From the NCBI GenBank assembly GCA_022316685.1, contig JAKJHU010000054.1, positions 806,001 through 870,000 of the forward strand: a DNA stretch of 64,000 nucleotides. Reading direction: 5' to 3'. The stretch comes from Progne subis subis. Taxonomy: Eukaryota > Chordata > Aves > Passeriformes > Hirundinidae. Shown here piece by piece: positions 14,601 to 26,758 of the stretch (position 1 is its first letter; each line of letters begins with the position of its first letter). The translations under genes and the position numbers were made by a program. Under the pieces are notes generated by a model. That model saw only the letters and a list, made by a program, of their open reading frames with translations, was not told the DNA's origin and did not search any database.

Positions 14601-14988
14601 GCACCGGCGGCCGCCTCGTCCCGGCGGGTCAGCGGCGCGGCCATCCGCCCACCCAGGGGCGGACTCGGAGAGGAGGGAAGGAAGGGGCCGGCCTTGCGGC
14701 CCGTGACCTTGAGGGACGCCCCTGGGCCTCGCACTCCCCGGCCCAGGCCCCGGCCGCTGCCCCGCGAGCGGGACGCCATTTCCAGCCTGGCAAGGGGACG
14801 CACCGCGCGGCGGGGCGCCGGGTGGCTCGGGCGGCGCCGGCTCCGCGTGTGCAGCCTCCCCCGGCGGCCCCGTCCCGCCCGCCTCGCCCCCTCAGGGCTC
14901 ACCTGAGGGCCGGCCCGGCGCCGGGCGGCAGGCGCGGCACGGCGGGCGCTCCCGCCAGGCTCCCCCGCAGCAGCACTCGCGCCGCCAT
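2688..14988 (-). CDS. NIPSNAP2: NIPSNAP2 (GBAS), mitochondrial NIPSNAP family protein
   Basis: Ten coding exons on the minus strand: 14903-14988, 11270-11409, 11142-11187, 8431-8525, 6514-6584, 6038-6178, 5600-5631, 4361-4455, 3463-3546, 2688-2752. All junctions are GT-AG and the phases add up to 855 nt, giving 284 aa (human 286). The protein starts MAARVLLRG with an Arg-rich, acid-poor leader of about 40 residues, as expected for a mitochondrial targeting sequence. After that come family-typical segments such as [86 protein letters not shown] and the tail [12 protein letters not shown]. These cover two NIPSNAP repeats, roughly residues 75-180 and 185-284. The family is mitochondrial; after depolarisation NIPSNAP1/2 are reported to act as mitophagy signals that bind autophagy adaptors. 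I see no break or missing exon. MRPS17 lies directly upstream in the same direction, as I recall it in human. Confidence 0.97.
4150..4193 (+). repeat. (AAAAC)n microsatellite in a NIPSNAP2 intron
   Basis: About eight AAAAC units, slightly interrupted at the right end and followed by A-rich DNA. It lies in the intron between coding exons 8 and 9 and looks like ordinary low-complexity sequence. Confidence 0.85.
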
Positions 14989-15080
14989 CTTGCTCCCGCC
15001 GCCTCCCTCCTGGGCCGGGGGCTGCGGCCACGCCCCCTGGCGGCCAGCGCCGCCTGCGCATGCGCGGCCGGGGTGGCCTC
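14480..15080. promoter_or_regulatory. CpG island / NIPSNAP2 promoter
   Basis: GC-rich, CpG-dense stretch spanning the first NIPSNAP2 exon, surrounded by AT-richer DNA. No TATA box is seen near the start codon. This is the usual architecture of a housekeeping promoter. The start codon sits inside a TISU-type element, which implies a very short 5' UTR. Confidence 0.8.
14981..14992 (-). promoter_or_regulatory. TISU/YY1 element at the NIPSNAP2 start codon
   Basis: The minus strand reads CAAGATGGCGGC, a full match to the TISU consensus SAASATGGCGGC, with the NIPSNAP2 ATG in place. TISU elements bind YY1 at the DNA level and direct scanning-free initiation on mRNAs with very short leaders. They are enriched in mitochondrial genes. 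Confidence 0.75.
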
Positions 15081-15099
15081 GGGACCCCCTCAGGGCCCC

Positions 15100-15560
15100 T
15101 CAGCTGAGGGAAGACCCAGGCCCCGGTTTGGGGGGAACAGGTCGAGTTTAGGGGGACCCTGCCCCGGTCTGGGGACACCTACTCAGATATAGGGGACCCC
15201 AGCTCTAGGTTTAGGGTCCTCCAGCCCCGGTTTGGGGGGGATCAAGTCGCATTTAGAGGGACTCTGTCAGATTGAGCCTGGCTTGGGGGTGAGCACAGTT
15301 TGGGGGGGATCTAGCTGCATTTGGGGGATCCCCAGGCTGGTTAAGTGGTATCCATGCCCCGGTTTGGGGAGGGATCCACTTGGATTTAGCAAGACCCCCA
15401 AGCCTCAGTTTTGAGAGACTCCAGTCCCAGTTTGGACCCTGGGTCCAGTTTTGAGCCCCCTGGTCAGATTTTGGGGAGTGTCAGCCCCAATACTGGGAAT
15501 CTCAGCCCTGGTTTCAGGGGATCTAGCTGGATTTAGGGGACTCTCAGCCCCGCTTTATTG
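15100..15560. repeat. Degenerate GC-rich minisatellite upstream of NIPSNAP2
   Basis: Imperfect repeats of a motif alternating CCCCGGTTTGGGGGG-like and GATTTAGGGGGACT-like blocks, with many substitutions and variable spacing. No coding potential is seen. It borders the NIPSNAP2 CpG island. Confidence 0.6.
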
Positions 15561-15649
15561 TTCCTCCGGTATATTTTTCACTTGCTGGCAGCTGAAGGGT
15601 TTTCCTCACAATCTGCTCCGCTGTACTCAGAGGTATTTTGGCTGAGGAG

Positions 15650-17735
15650 GAGGTGGGTGCTGGCATCGAATCCTTAAATCAGTTCAAATTAAGGATGAAG
15701 AGATAATTAGGGTAATAATTAAAGGGCAGTTCTAAAAGCAAGAAGCCAATAAACACAGAAAGCAGTCAGTGACTAATCCTTATCATTCCCCCTAACACCT
15801 ATAATGATTCTATCTTGGCCCTATAAACTTTCTCTTCCCATTTTACGATTTTTCTATCAGCGCTCTCTGAGACTAATCCAGAAGATAACACATATGACGT
15901 GCTTTAACACCACAAAAGTACAATCTTGGTACCTTAAAACAATTTAACCTACAATTGCCATCACTCCAATAAATAACACAGTCTGACATGTAATTTGGTT
16001 TTAGTCATTTTGATCTGACAGAGTGGTAAGCTCTTGAGCAACCCTCCCAGAGCCTACACTGGAAAAATTATAACCTTCTGTGATGAATCAATCTTATAGA
16101 AAAAAATGTGCATTTTCACAGCCGCTCATGGGAAATTCCAAGAAAGACAAGAAAATATTCACTCCCCTAATTAAATGTAGATCAAACCTATTAAGCAAAC
16201 AGGAAACTACTTCTATTTTTTATAATTATCTCGTTGTTAGAACATTCATATCCTATATACTGAGGGTCAGGTTCTGCTTGGATACAACCTCAGTGCATTT
16301 CCTACAGCCCAGGGCCAAATTCAACCAAGTTCTCCCAATCTCTGCTCAGATGAAGTTTCACATTTTACATTCACCTGGGCAGGAGTCAGAGCTCAGGGTT
16401 TTACTTTTCTTTGATCAGCCAGCTCCAGTTACGGGAGAATTTACATAAACCTAAACCTCTGCCACAAACAACAAGAAAAACCCTACAGCCACATGCTTAA
16501 GGCACTTCCTCCACCTCAGAGCCCACAATACTTTACAGAGACATTTCAGTGAAGGTCTCTTGACATCCCACATGAACACTGGCATCCAAAGAGCAGCATT
16601 TTTTGCTTTGAAGCACCAAAGGAACTTTAAGTTTCTCATTCCCGCTGTCTCAAATAATTTGCTGAGTTCAGTCAGGCTTTTTAGGCAGCCAGAACTGATT
16701 TTGTGCAGAAAGTTAGAGGGCAAATGATCTTTAATAATCTGTCAACAGCAGAGAACACAACTGGAAGCCACTCAGTTGCTTAAAGTAAGATACTTTAGGT
16801 CAGAGGATAAGATTTTAAGTCTGATATACCTTGTTTTGCTTCTGATCCTAAAGGCCAACAGGCACTTTGGAAAGGATTTCTCACAGCTCTCATATCCCAC
16901 TCTCCCCTCCCACGCTGCCAAATTTTGAGGCAGATGCCCTTTTAGATGCAAAATGAGGAACATGAGGCTGCTGCAACAGCTGCAGGCTCTCAGCTTGCTG
17001 TATGTGCTGGAGCAAAGGACATGAGATCCCCAGAGCTGTACCAGGATAAAGTCATCTTTCATCATTAACTGCTCTGGCCTTTAGCTCCACATTAAAGCAT
17101 GCAGCAAACCAGCACCTCTATCTCCCCAAAATGTGTTATTTTAATTAGCTTTTCTGATGAGACTAAATCTAATCACCTTTACTTTTTGGCTTTGTATTCT
17201 CATCAGCTCTCCTGTCCTGCTGGCAGCTCGAAGAGATTGAGATCCCCAAGAACAAAATCCTGCTCTTGGACAGGTGACAAAGCCAATCACTCTAAGCTGC
17301 CCAAAGCTTTGATTCTCACCTCTCTGCCACTATAAAGGCAAAGGGCTGTGTTTTTGTTAGAGTTTGGAAGTCAGAAGGCACTGTAAGAGGAAATAAGGAC
17401 ACGAGCATGCAGCTGGTTTTAAAATTCTACACTTCCTTTCAAAAGCTTTAATAGCATCATCTCCAGTGACCCTACAAACCACAAAAGACTGCCTGAAATA
17501 CAGAACAACCAAATAATGGAATGACCCTCCCACCAAAATGAAACATCACACAGTTGGAGTCTTGTCTGAACACAGAGGTGTCATTCCAGGAGGGCAGCTG
17601 GCTTTGGGAACTGTCACTGGGGCAAAACTACAGATAACAAAAATGAAGCTGTGAACGCTAAACTTGCATTTTTCTCTCTATTTTCATTCAAAGCTCCAGG
17701 TGCCCAGCAGTCTGCAAAAAAAATCTCTTTGAAGA
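15650..17735. other. Intergenic AT-rich stretch between NIPSNAP2 and MRPS17
   Basis: I see no host exon. The part from about 15,660 to 16,270 is unusually AT-rich and could be a decayed LTR-type insertion. A 40-odd-codon stretch from 16,128 starts with a myristoylation-like MGNSKK, but nothing after it resembles a Gag protein I recognise. Confidence in a retroviral origin is low. Confidence 0.3.
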
Positions 17736-17752
17736 AGCAACTACATTTACTA

Positions 17753-17758
17753 TTTATT
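17753..17758 (-). terminator. MRPS17 poly(A) signal
   Basis: AATAAA on the minus strand about 115 nt downstream of the MRPS17 stop codon, giving a short 3' UTR of about 130-140 nt, plausible for a ribosomal protein gene. Confidence 0.6.
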
Positions 17759-17872
17759 TTGACTACAGATTTCACTGAAACATTTAACATATCACAGCAG
17801 GGCCTCAAACATCCCTGACAGAGAGAGACAAAACCTGGAAGCCCTCTGCTTAAAGTATTTTATAAAGCCCCA

Positions 17873-19360
<1,488 letters not shown>

Positions 19361-20159
19361 TTATTGGAACAAAGTAAAAAAAAAAACTTCTCAATACCAA
19401 AATTTTCCTTATTTTGGACTATCAGCTTCATTAGGTCATTTTGTTGGAGGAACGGTTCAAAACTCCATTCATTGCACTTGCTCAGCCTTTTTGACAACGT
19501 GGAAGGATGTCACCATGTCCTTGTACCAGTAAAAGTTACCTCAGGACAGCAATATAACTGGACAGAACAGCATGAGGATGAGACCTTACCTCATGAAACT
19601 CCTTTGAATCGCCCCAGTCGTCACAAACACAATAGACAAAAGTGCGGCTGTGGAGTTTATTCATTTAACTCACACTCCAAAAGCTGCTTTGGCTGGAAAT
19701 CTGTTCATCAGAACAGAGAGCACCCAAACAAGGGAGCAGCCTACAGCTTTTGTTCAAAGTCGTTTGCTTCCGTGCCTCTCGTTATCAGCTGAGCTGATGA
19801 AACCTAAGGAAGGTAATGAGCTTCTCAAGCCACAAATGACACATCAAAGAGCTGTCAGATCTATAGTACGTGTATTTGCTTTTGAGTTCTTTCCTGCAAG
19901 TAAATTATATTCCATTTGCCTTATTCAGTTTAATTAGGGAGAGCTTTCTGTACCGCTCTTGCAAAAGTCACGGGAAAAAACCAATCGAAGACTTGAATCA
20001 ATATTAAAACTGATGGAGATTAATGACCATTTTCTCTCCCACTCATATACGCTGTTAAGCACAACCAACACCTGTATATTCTCCATGACCCCCAATTCAC
20101 TTGCTTTGATGTCGCAACACATCAAAAGAAGAGTTTAGGGATACAGGGACACAGCCATA

Positions 20160-20790
20160 GGATGAAACGCTTCAGCAAACACTCGGGGGCTGCTTTTGCC
20201 ACGCCTGACTCAGCTGTGGGCGCTCAGGGCTGGAAGGAATCAGCGTGGGGGGCCCTGCTGTACCCCAGGGCCAAACACCTCACGCAGACAGCCGCGTGCA
20301 GCACAGGCAACACCCACCGAGCACCGGCACACTGGGATAAAAGAACACATCGAAGCAGACAGGGAGCCCTCAGCCCCCCCCACCGCGGCTCCCCACAGCG
20401 CTCCGCGCCAGGCCCTGCCCCGGAGCTTCCGTGCCAGCACGGCCGCGCAGGCAGCGGGGCTCAGCCGGGCAGTTCGTACAGCACCCGGGGCGCAGCCCCA
20501 GCGCGGGGGAGCCCCCACGGGGGAGCCCCCAGCCCCGGGAATCCCGTCTCCTCTCACCGCCGCTGCCGCCGCCGCGCCTCGGGGGCCTGACAGGGACGGG
20601 CCCGGAACGGGCGGCGCCGAGCACGGAAGCGCCGCGCGGCGGGAAGGGGCGGGGCCAAGGGCGGTCCCATGGGCGGGGCTTACACCGGTATTTAATGGCG
20701 CCGGCGGAGCTCGCCCCCTCAGAGGCGGTGAGGGAGGAACGAGTACCGGTGGTGGCGGGGAGAGTTGTTAAAGTTGGAAGAGTTCCCGAA
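20160..20790. promoter_or_regulatory. CpG island, probable bidirectional promoter (MRPS17 left, NF2-like right)
   Basis: Strongly GC- and CpG-rich block with several GC boxes (GGGGCGGGGC type) at about 20,646-20,685. On the minus strand a GCGGCG|GTGAGAGG donor ends a possible MRPS17 5' exon at 20,558. On the plus strand a GAGGCG|GTGAGG donor ends a possible leader exon at 20,727 for the merlin-like gene, whose first coding exon has a splice acceptor. The leader exons are inferred, not proven. Confidence 0.6.
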
Positions 20791-20884
20791 GAGCTCTCCT
20801 AAAGATCCTTTAAGGATAGTGGAGGGGCGGGAGGGGAAGCCTTAAGAGGAGTGGCTGAGGTCACTTGGTTTTTTTCAGCTTGGT

Positions 20885-21229
20885 GAAGATGAGGCTGAGG
20901 TCACAACTCGTTGTGGATCTTCAATATTCTCATGAGGGGAAGAGGTGGGGCAGGTGCCCATCTCTTCTGTCTCACGTGTGACAAGGCTCGAGGAGATGGT
21001 TGGAGCTGGGGTCAGGTGCAGTTTATGTTGGATATCCGGCCAAGCTTTTTCACCCAGAGCATGGTGAAGCACTGGAACACGCTCCTCAGGGCAGCAGCTA
21101 TGGCACCAAACCTGACAGAGCTCAAGAACTCAGATACATGCTGGGATTCCTGGGATGTTCTGTGCACTGTCAGGAGCTGGACTCGATGTTCCTGATCCCT
21201 TCTACCTCAGGTTATTCTGTGATTCTTTG
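20885..21229 (+). mobile_element. CR1 LINE 3' fragment, sense
   Basis: Diverged copy of the CR1 3' end: a GGTTGGATAT-like block, TTTTTCACCCAGAGCATGGTG, CACTGGAACACGCTCC, CCTGACAGAGCTCAAGAA and a terminal ATTCTGTGATTCTT. This is the 3' tail signature of the dominant avian non-LTR retrotransposon. It is truncated at its 5' side, as most copies are, and carries no open reverse transcriptase. Confidence 0.9.
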
Positions 21230-21234
21230 ATTGT

Positions 21235-21560
21235 CGAGTTCAACCGTGTATCCAGCACAGCCACGATAACCTCGAACCACGTCACCCAGCACCAGATCCA
21301 GACATCTCCAGGTGTGCCAACCCCACCACCTCCCCGGGCAACCTATTCCCGTGCCTGACCACCCAAACAGTGAAAACATTTTTTCAAATGTCTAATCTGA
21401 ATCTCCAATCTCAGTTTAAGGCTGGTTTTTCTCATCTCCTCGCTGCAAGCACAGTAGAAGCGAGTGACCCTACCTCACCACAACCTCCTCTCGGGTAATT
21501 GTGGGGAGTGATGAGGATCCTCCCTGAGCCTCCTCTTCCAAACAAACGCAGGGTGTGGGT
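21235..21560 (-). mobile_element. CR1 LINE 3' fragment, antisense
   Basis: Reverse-complement CR1: CCAGACATCTCCAGGTGTGC, CCACCACCTCCCCGGGCA, ACAGTGAAAACATTTTTTC, TCTAATCTGAATCTCC and CTCCCTGAGCCTCCTCTTCC. It overlaps in consensus with the preceding sense copy, so the two form a tail-to-tail inverted pair. The terminal octamer repeats are missing from this copy. Confidence 0.88.
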
Positions 21561-24500
21561 GCTGAGGGACCCCTTTACGTGGAATTTTGGGGAAGGAGCT
21601 GGCTCTCAGTGCAGCCCCTTTGAGGTTTCTCCACGTCAGCGAGTGCTGTGCTCTTCCCCCTGCTGATAAGTGGTGGACGCGAGACAAATTTGGAAGGTTT
21701 TCCATATGAAACTGGAATAATTACAGTAGATAGGGAGTGAGAGCTGGCCTGTCCTTGCTATCCATAACCTGGTAGATAGATGTTCAGTTTCTGTAAATCC
21801 GTGTATAAAATGGAGGGTTAGCAAAAAAAAACAAAAAAAAACCAACGCCAAACAAAAACAACAAACCCAAACCACTTAGTAACTGAATAATAGCAAAATT
21901 ATTGGACTTTGAGGTGAAGTGCTCCTGGTCTTCCTCATGACTTCAGGCTGAGGCCATCCCTTTTTTTAATTTAAATGTGCTCACTTACTTTCTGCTGGAA
22001 TTTTGGCTGCTGCCCAATTTTGAGCCTTGTTCTCTTGCTGGTGTGGGTGTCCCATCCTCTCTCACGGCAGAGGAAGAGGACAGGTGGGGATTCATATTAA
22101 ATTAACGGCACAACTCCGAGCAGTTTCCCTTCTTAAGGTGGCTGATATGGGGAGAACAGGAGGCACTGTTGAGATAATTTGATCAGACACCATTAGTAAA
22201 GTTATTCAGAAGCTCATGATAATTTTCTTACGGGTATCCAAGCCAAAACTCGTGGGTTTCTCTTATTTTAGTGCCTGGTTACTTGAATTACAGAGCAGGG
22301 AAGTTGGGAGGAGCCCTGGAGCAGGCAGGAAATGGTTAAGAGCCGTTCCTATCACCTGGGAAAGCAATCCTTTGATTTTTCAGAGGGCGCTAACATGCTG
22401 CAGTTCATGGAAACAAAGGGAAGGGGATCAAGTAGAAAAGTTGTTCTTGGATTTTACTCTCGGTGGCAGAACTTGTGAGGGCTGGATATTGATGTCTGTG
22501 GGGAAAATACGGAGTTTTTGGATTAAAAGGGATTTTTTTCCCCCCCCTTCTTAGCGTCATTCAAAAAAGGATCTGTGAGGTAAGTTTTGATTCCAACTGG
22601 TGACTTTAGATAACTTCTTTTTTAGAGTGAGGGCTAAGAAAACCCTTTATCTTGCTGACCCATTTTAAAACAAAAGTGAATTCTTTGCTTAAATATTTCC
22701 TCGGGCAGGGAGCACAGGCAGGAGCGTGAGTCAACAACCGCGCAAAGCCCACGACGCTCGCCTGCGTTGTCTGCATTCAAATTTCCTTGCATTAATTCCT
22801 GAGCTGGAGTATGGAAATTCAGGAACTGGGAGAAACATAATGAGTCAGGGGAATTTGCCACTCGGAGTTGCAGTAAATATTTCAGCGGTGACACTCTTTC
22901 AAACTGTAGTAGTGGCTATGTTAATGTGCTTTTGCAGTGGATGCTTCAAGCGTCTTCTGCTGGTGGCTCTTAAAGCAATTCCCAAGCCTTGTCTCTTGAA
23001 TCCTTGTTGCTCTCCCAAAGGTTTTATATTTCCAGCTGCTGTAGGGACGAGGCTGATCCTTAAGAGCAGATTCATTTTGGGGATGTGAGTGAGGGTTCTC
23101 GATTGCAGTTAATTCTCTGCCTGTCTGCACCTGAGTTCTCACCTTAGAAAGCGCTGCTGAAATTTGTGTGTGTGTGTGTGTGTGGAAACAGATGATTTTG
23201 CAGCCCAGTGTGGCTGCCCCAAGTGTGGTGGACGGTGCCAGCTGTCACTGAGAGCCAGTGCCACGTGAAGGGAAGTTTTTATACCCTCTGGAGAACCCTG
23301 CAAAACCCTGTGAAAATGCTAAACTGGGAATAAATTGCACTCTCACTCTGGGGCAGCTTGTTCCTTGAGGTGTTTGTCTACAAGGTGCTGAGTTCTGGTG
23401 GGTTGATCGAGCTTGGTGTGTGTGTGGTGGTGCTGATTTCACTTTTCTCTCTCTGATTGTCTGTGAGTGAGTGGTGTCTGCTGTGTGGGTCGCTCCCCAC
23501 GTGGATCAAAGTGCAGAGCTGTGCTGTGACACAGATCAGCATCAGTCACCTGGCCAGTTCTTCCTGCTCTTCCCAGTTCCCACTACACCTCCACACGCTT
23601 TGCTCCTGCTTTCTCACAGTCCAGGAGGGAGAACACTCAAATCCAGGGCTGCTGGATGTCCCTCCTTTCATCTTGGGCATGAACAGAGGCTTGGGGCTGT
23701 TCTGTTCCTCCACATTTTATTCCCCATCGCTGCCTTTCTGTTCCCCTCGCCACACCAAGCTCTTATCACCTCGCTGTGCTTGTTCCCAGCTCCTGAACTC
23801 TCTGTTCCCAGGTTCTGGCTGGGCAGCAATCTTTAATCACCCTGCCCTGTTTTGCATTCATGCTCTGATCCATCACATTTTGCTCCTTCTGGAACCCTGT
23901 GGCACCTGCAGGAATAAATCACTGGAGTTGAGTATCAGCAGCTCTGCCTTGGAGCACTTGATTCCCAGTTAAAGGGATCTAGGGAAGGGATTGCTTTTAC
24001 ACTTACACACAAAAAAATTGCAAACCCAGATTGTCTTTTTTTTTTTTTTTTTTTTTTTTCCCCCCAGCAAGATTTGTCTTATTTGAAAAAGTTCTTTTTC
24101 TAAAATCTTGTCTGCTAAGTACTCTTGCTTCTGTTGTCAGGATCTGACATTCATTTCAGCTATTCAGTGTGAAAACCCTTTCCAATTTCTTTACCAGTGC
24201 TATTGATTAAAATGCAGTTTACTTTTCTGGGGAAAATTTGATATTCAAAAATGTCTTTTTGCTGTGAGTCAGAATGTACTTTTCCATGGAATAAAAATTC
24301 TGGAAAGAACAACAACAAAAAAAGCTATTGGAAACGTTGAAGAAATTATATTGTCGTTTCAGTCTGGTTATATAAGTAAAAAGAAATGACTTCAAAGTCC
24401 AAATGAAAAGCTCTGGTATTTTTCTCATATTTTGAGAAAATTAATACATTTTTCTCCAGCTGCTCAATTTTATCTGTTCAGAGTTTTCCATGTGAAACTC

Positions 24501-26700
24501 TGAGAATGTTCTGTACTGGCCCCAGCTCCAAGTTCCTGTTTTACGCAGCTGGCTGTTTCAGGTTGCATATTAAAAACTAATTCTTTTTTTCTCCTTTGTT
24601 TTCAGCCATTGATGTTTCTTATAGGAACTAATAAAACTATTTCCAGTTTTGTGTGTAGAAGTCTGTCATTCTCAGGCTATGAATGCTGTACCCAATGGTA
24701 CAATTATTTACAGTTTTGAAGAAAACTGATGGAAAAGAGCTTTGGAATGCAACAGGTCAAAATTTAATTTTGCAGATTAGAGATAAAAAAAATGTCTGCT
24801 GTAATTCAGTGCTGCTTTGGATGCCCTCACATGATGCTCTCCCTGTCAGTGTTGCTGTGGTCATTTTGGGGGTTGTCAATATTCTCTTATTCCTTAACTG
24901 AACATTCTTTGCTGGGCTAAGTAGGAAGGACCTGAGCACAATTGGGTGCACCGAGCTGCCTAAATTACAGAGGCAAGTTTATGGCAAGATCTGGTTTTCA
25001 CTCTGAAATACAATCCCTGAGGAGAAAGGTGCCCTGAGGGTGATGGGATTTGGGCTCTGGATGTGCTGTTCCCTGGGTTTCATTGGTTTTTGTGGTGCAC
25101 TGCCAGAAGGGACCAGCCTGGGGGGAGTCCTTTGAGGGTTTAGGTCCCTCCAGTCTTGAGGACAATGCTGCCCATTGTTTGGGGGGAAGTTCAGAAGGAG
25201 AAATGCCAGCCTGTGCTTTCCCAGCACCGTTAATATCTTGATTATTCTTGGTTTTTCCTCAGTCTGCCCCTTCATGGAGCCCATTATTCCTTGTCCTGAA
25301 GAGCAGCCATCACAATGTCTCACCACTCATCCCTCTCTCTGTTCTAACCAGTGCTTTCATCTTAGCACAGATGATTTTCTAGCCCTTGGACCTCTCCAAT
25401 TTTCTTCCCAGCTCCAGGAGTGGTGCCCCAAACCCAAACAAGACTTCAGCAGAAGCTCCAGCAGAGCCAGCTGGAGGCAGAGGATTCCCCAGCTGGTGTC
25501 AGAAGGATGAATTTCCTCCTGAGCTCGTCTTCCCCACTCTGAGTTGTCTCAATCACTTGTTCTCAGCTCTGCCTCTGATGTCCCTATGATTTGGTAACTA
25601 TTTTATCTGTTCCCTGCCTCGACTTCTTTATAATCTGTGAAGAAAAACTTCCTTATCTGTTTCACCTCCTATTTAACTGCTCAAAATTTGTGGGTGAGGG
25701 GGGCAAACAAAGCAAGTGGCAAATCAGCACATTTGCAAGCCAATTTAGAGCTCGGCAGAAAAAGAAGGAGCAGAATGTTTTATGAAATCCTGGAAGGTGC
25801 AGGCAAATGGAAATTTTCAGTTTAAACTAGAGCTTTATTTTGGAATTCCTCGAGGAGAGGTTGGAATTCTGCCACACTGTAATAGTCTTATATTGCAGGA
25901 ATGCCTCAGTCTCTGTACAGTTCACAGATTCTCACTATATTATACAGGTTTGACCCGTTAATTTTATAAAGTAAAAAGAAGCTAAAGCCTTTTCAGGCTG
26001 ATTTCCTGGGCTCAGAAGGAAATGCCTGAGAACTGCCTGGAGCAGATCCACGCCACCATTTAACTCCAGCCTTCAATATTTGGTTTCCACACAACCCTTG
26101 TGCCTGTGGAAGCAGCATCTCCTCAGTTTCTTGGGTGGCGTGGAGATGATAACATTTAGAACAGAAGATTTCTGATGGAATTTTCTGTCAGCTTCTGCAG
26201 AATTAAATTAATTTCACAAGAACTTCAGTGGGAAAATTCCTGTTCTAAGTAACTTTTATCATGGTGAGTGAGTAGCACGAGAGAATGTGGTAAATTCAGC
26301 TGAATTTCAATGCATATATTCTTGGCATTTCTATAATTTCAGGGAGTTAAAATCCCATGTTGTAAAGAAATCCAGTAGTTTAGTTGCTGAAGGAGCCATA
26401 ACTGATGGAAAGGGATTTTTTGGACTTGACATAATAAAATTTAGCTGCATTTCCTGGTGTTCTACTGAGTGGAGATGCTGCAGAGACCCTTGAGAAAGAG
26501 AATTTTATTTGCCAGAGCCAAAAATCTGAGAAAAGACAGCAATAACATTTTCTGGATAACTTCCTTTAAGGAGCAAGCTAATTTTAAAGGTTTTTCTTTT
26601 AACATCCTTAGTGGAGACAAAAAAATGCATCTCAAAACGTGACTTTATGCTGCATGTTTGGACTCATCCTCCTTTGGAATCGAACCAAGGAAATGCTGCT
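21561..26700. other. No coding exon recognised (5' region of the merlin-like gene)
   Basis: Mostly AT-rich single-copy DNA with a (GT)n run near 23,167-23,183 and a poly(T) tract near 24,038-24,059. If the merlin-like gene has a leader exon in the CpG island at 20.7 kb, this is its first intron. Confidence 0.45.
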
Positions 26701-26728
26701 GAATTTCCATCCCTCAATGTTTGATTTC

Positions 26729-26730
26729 AG
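26729..26730 (+). other. Splice acceptor deciding the merlin-like start
   Basis: The sequence TTTGATTTCAG precedes GTGTGGCTGCC, 28 nt upstream of the chosen ATG. Without this splice the open frame would extend to 26,639 with a tail unlike any merlin. The chosen ATG has A at -3 and aligns with human merlin Met9. Confidence 0.6.
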
Positions 26731-26758
26731 GTGTGGCTGCCCTTATCAGCTGAAAAAC

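Noticed and set aside
14021..15178. 385-codon minus-strand frame at the NIPSNAP2 CpG island
   Set aside because: GC-rich DNA lacks stop codons by chance. The frame ignores the exon 1 donor at 14,902 and has no family similarity, whereas the correct exon matches NIPSNAP2.
16128..16448. Gag-like start MGNSKK after an AT-rich, possibly LTR-derived block
   Set aside because: No primer-binding site, no recognisable matrix or capsid sequence and no matching second LTR; mentioned only as a low-confidence hint.
20162..20802. Several overlapping open frames of 120-190 codons in the second CpG island
   Set aside because: Ala/Pro/Arg/Gly-rich on both strands and in several frames at once, as expected from base composition.
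26639..26758. Upstream in-frame ATG extending the merlin-like N-terminus by 40 codons
   Set aside because: A splice acceptor at 26,729-26,730 lies between, and the extension does not resemble any merlin or ERM N-terminus.
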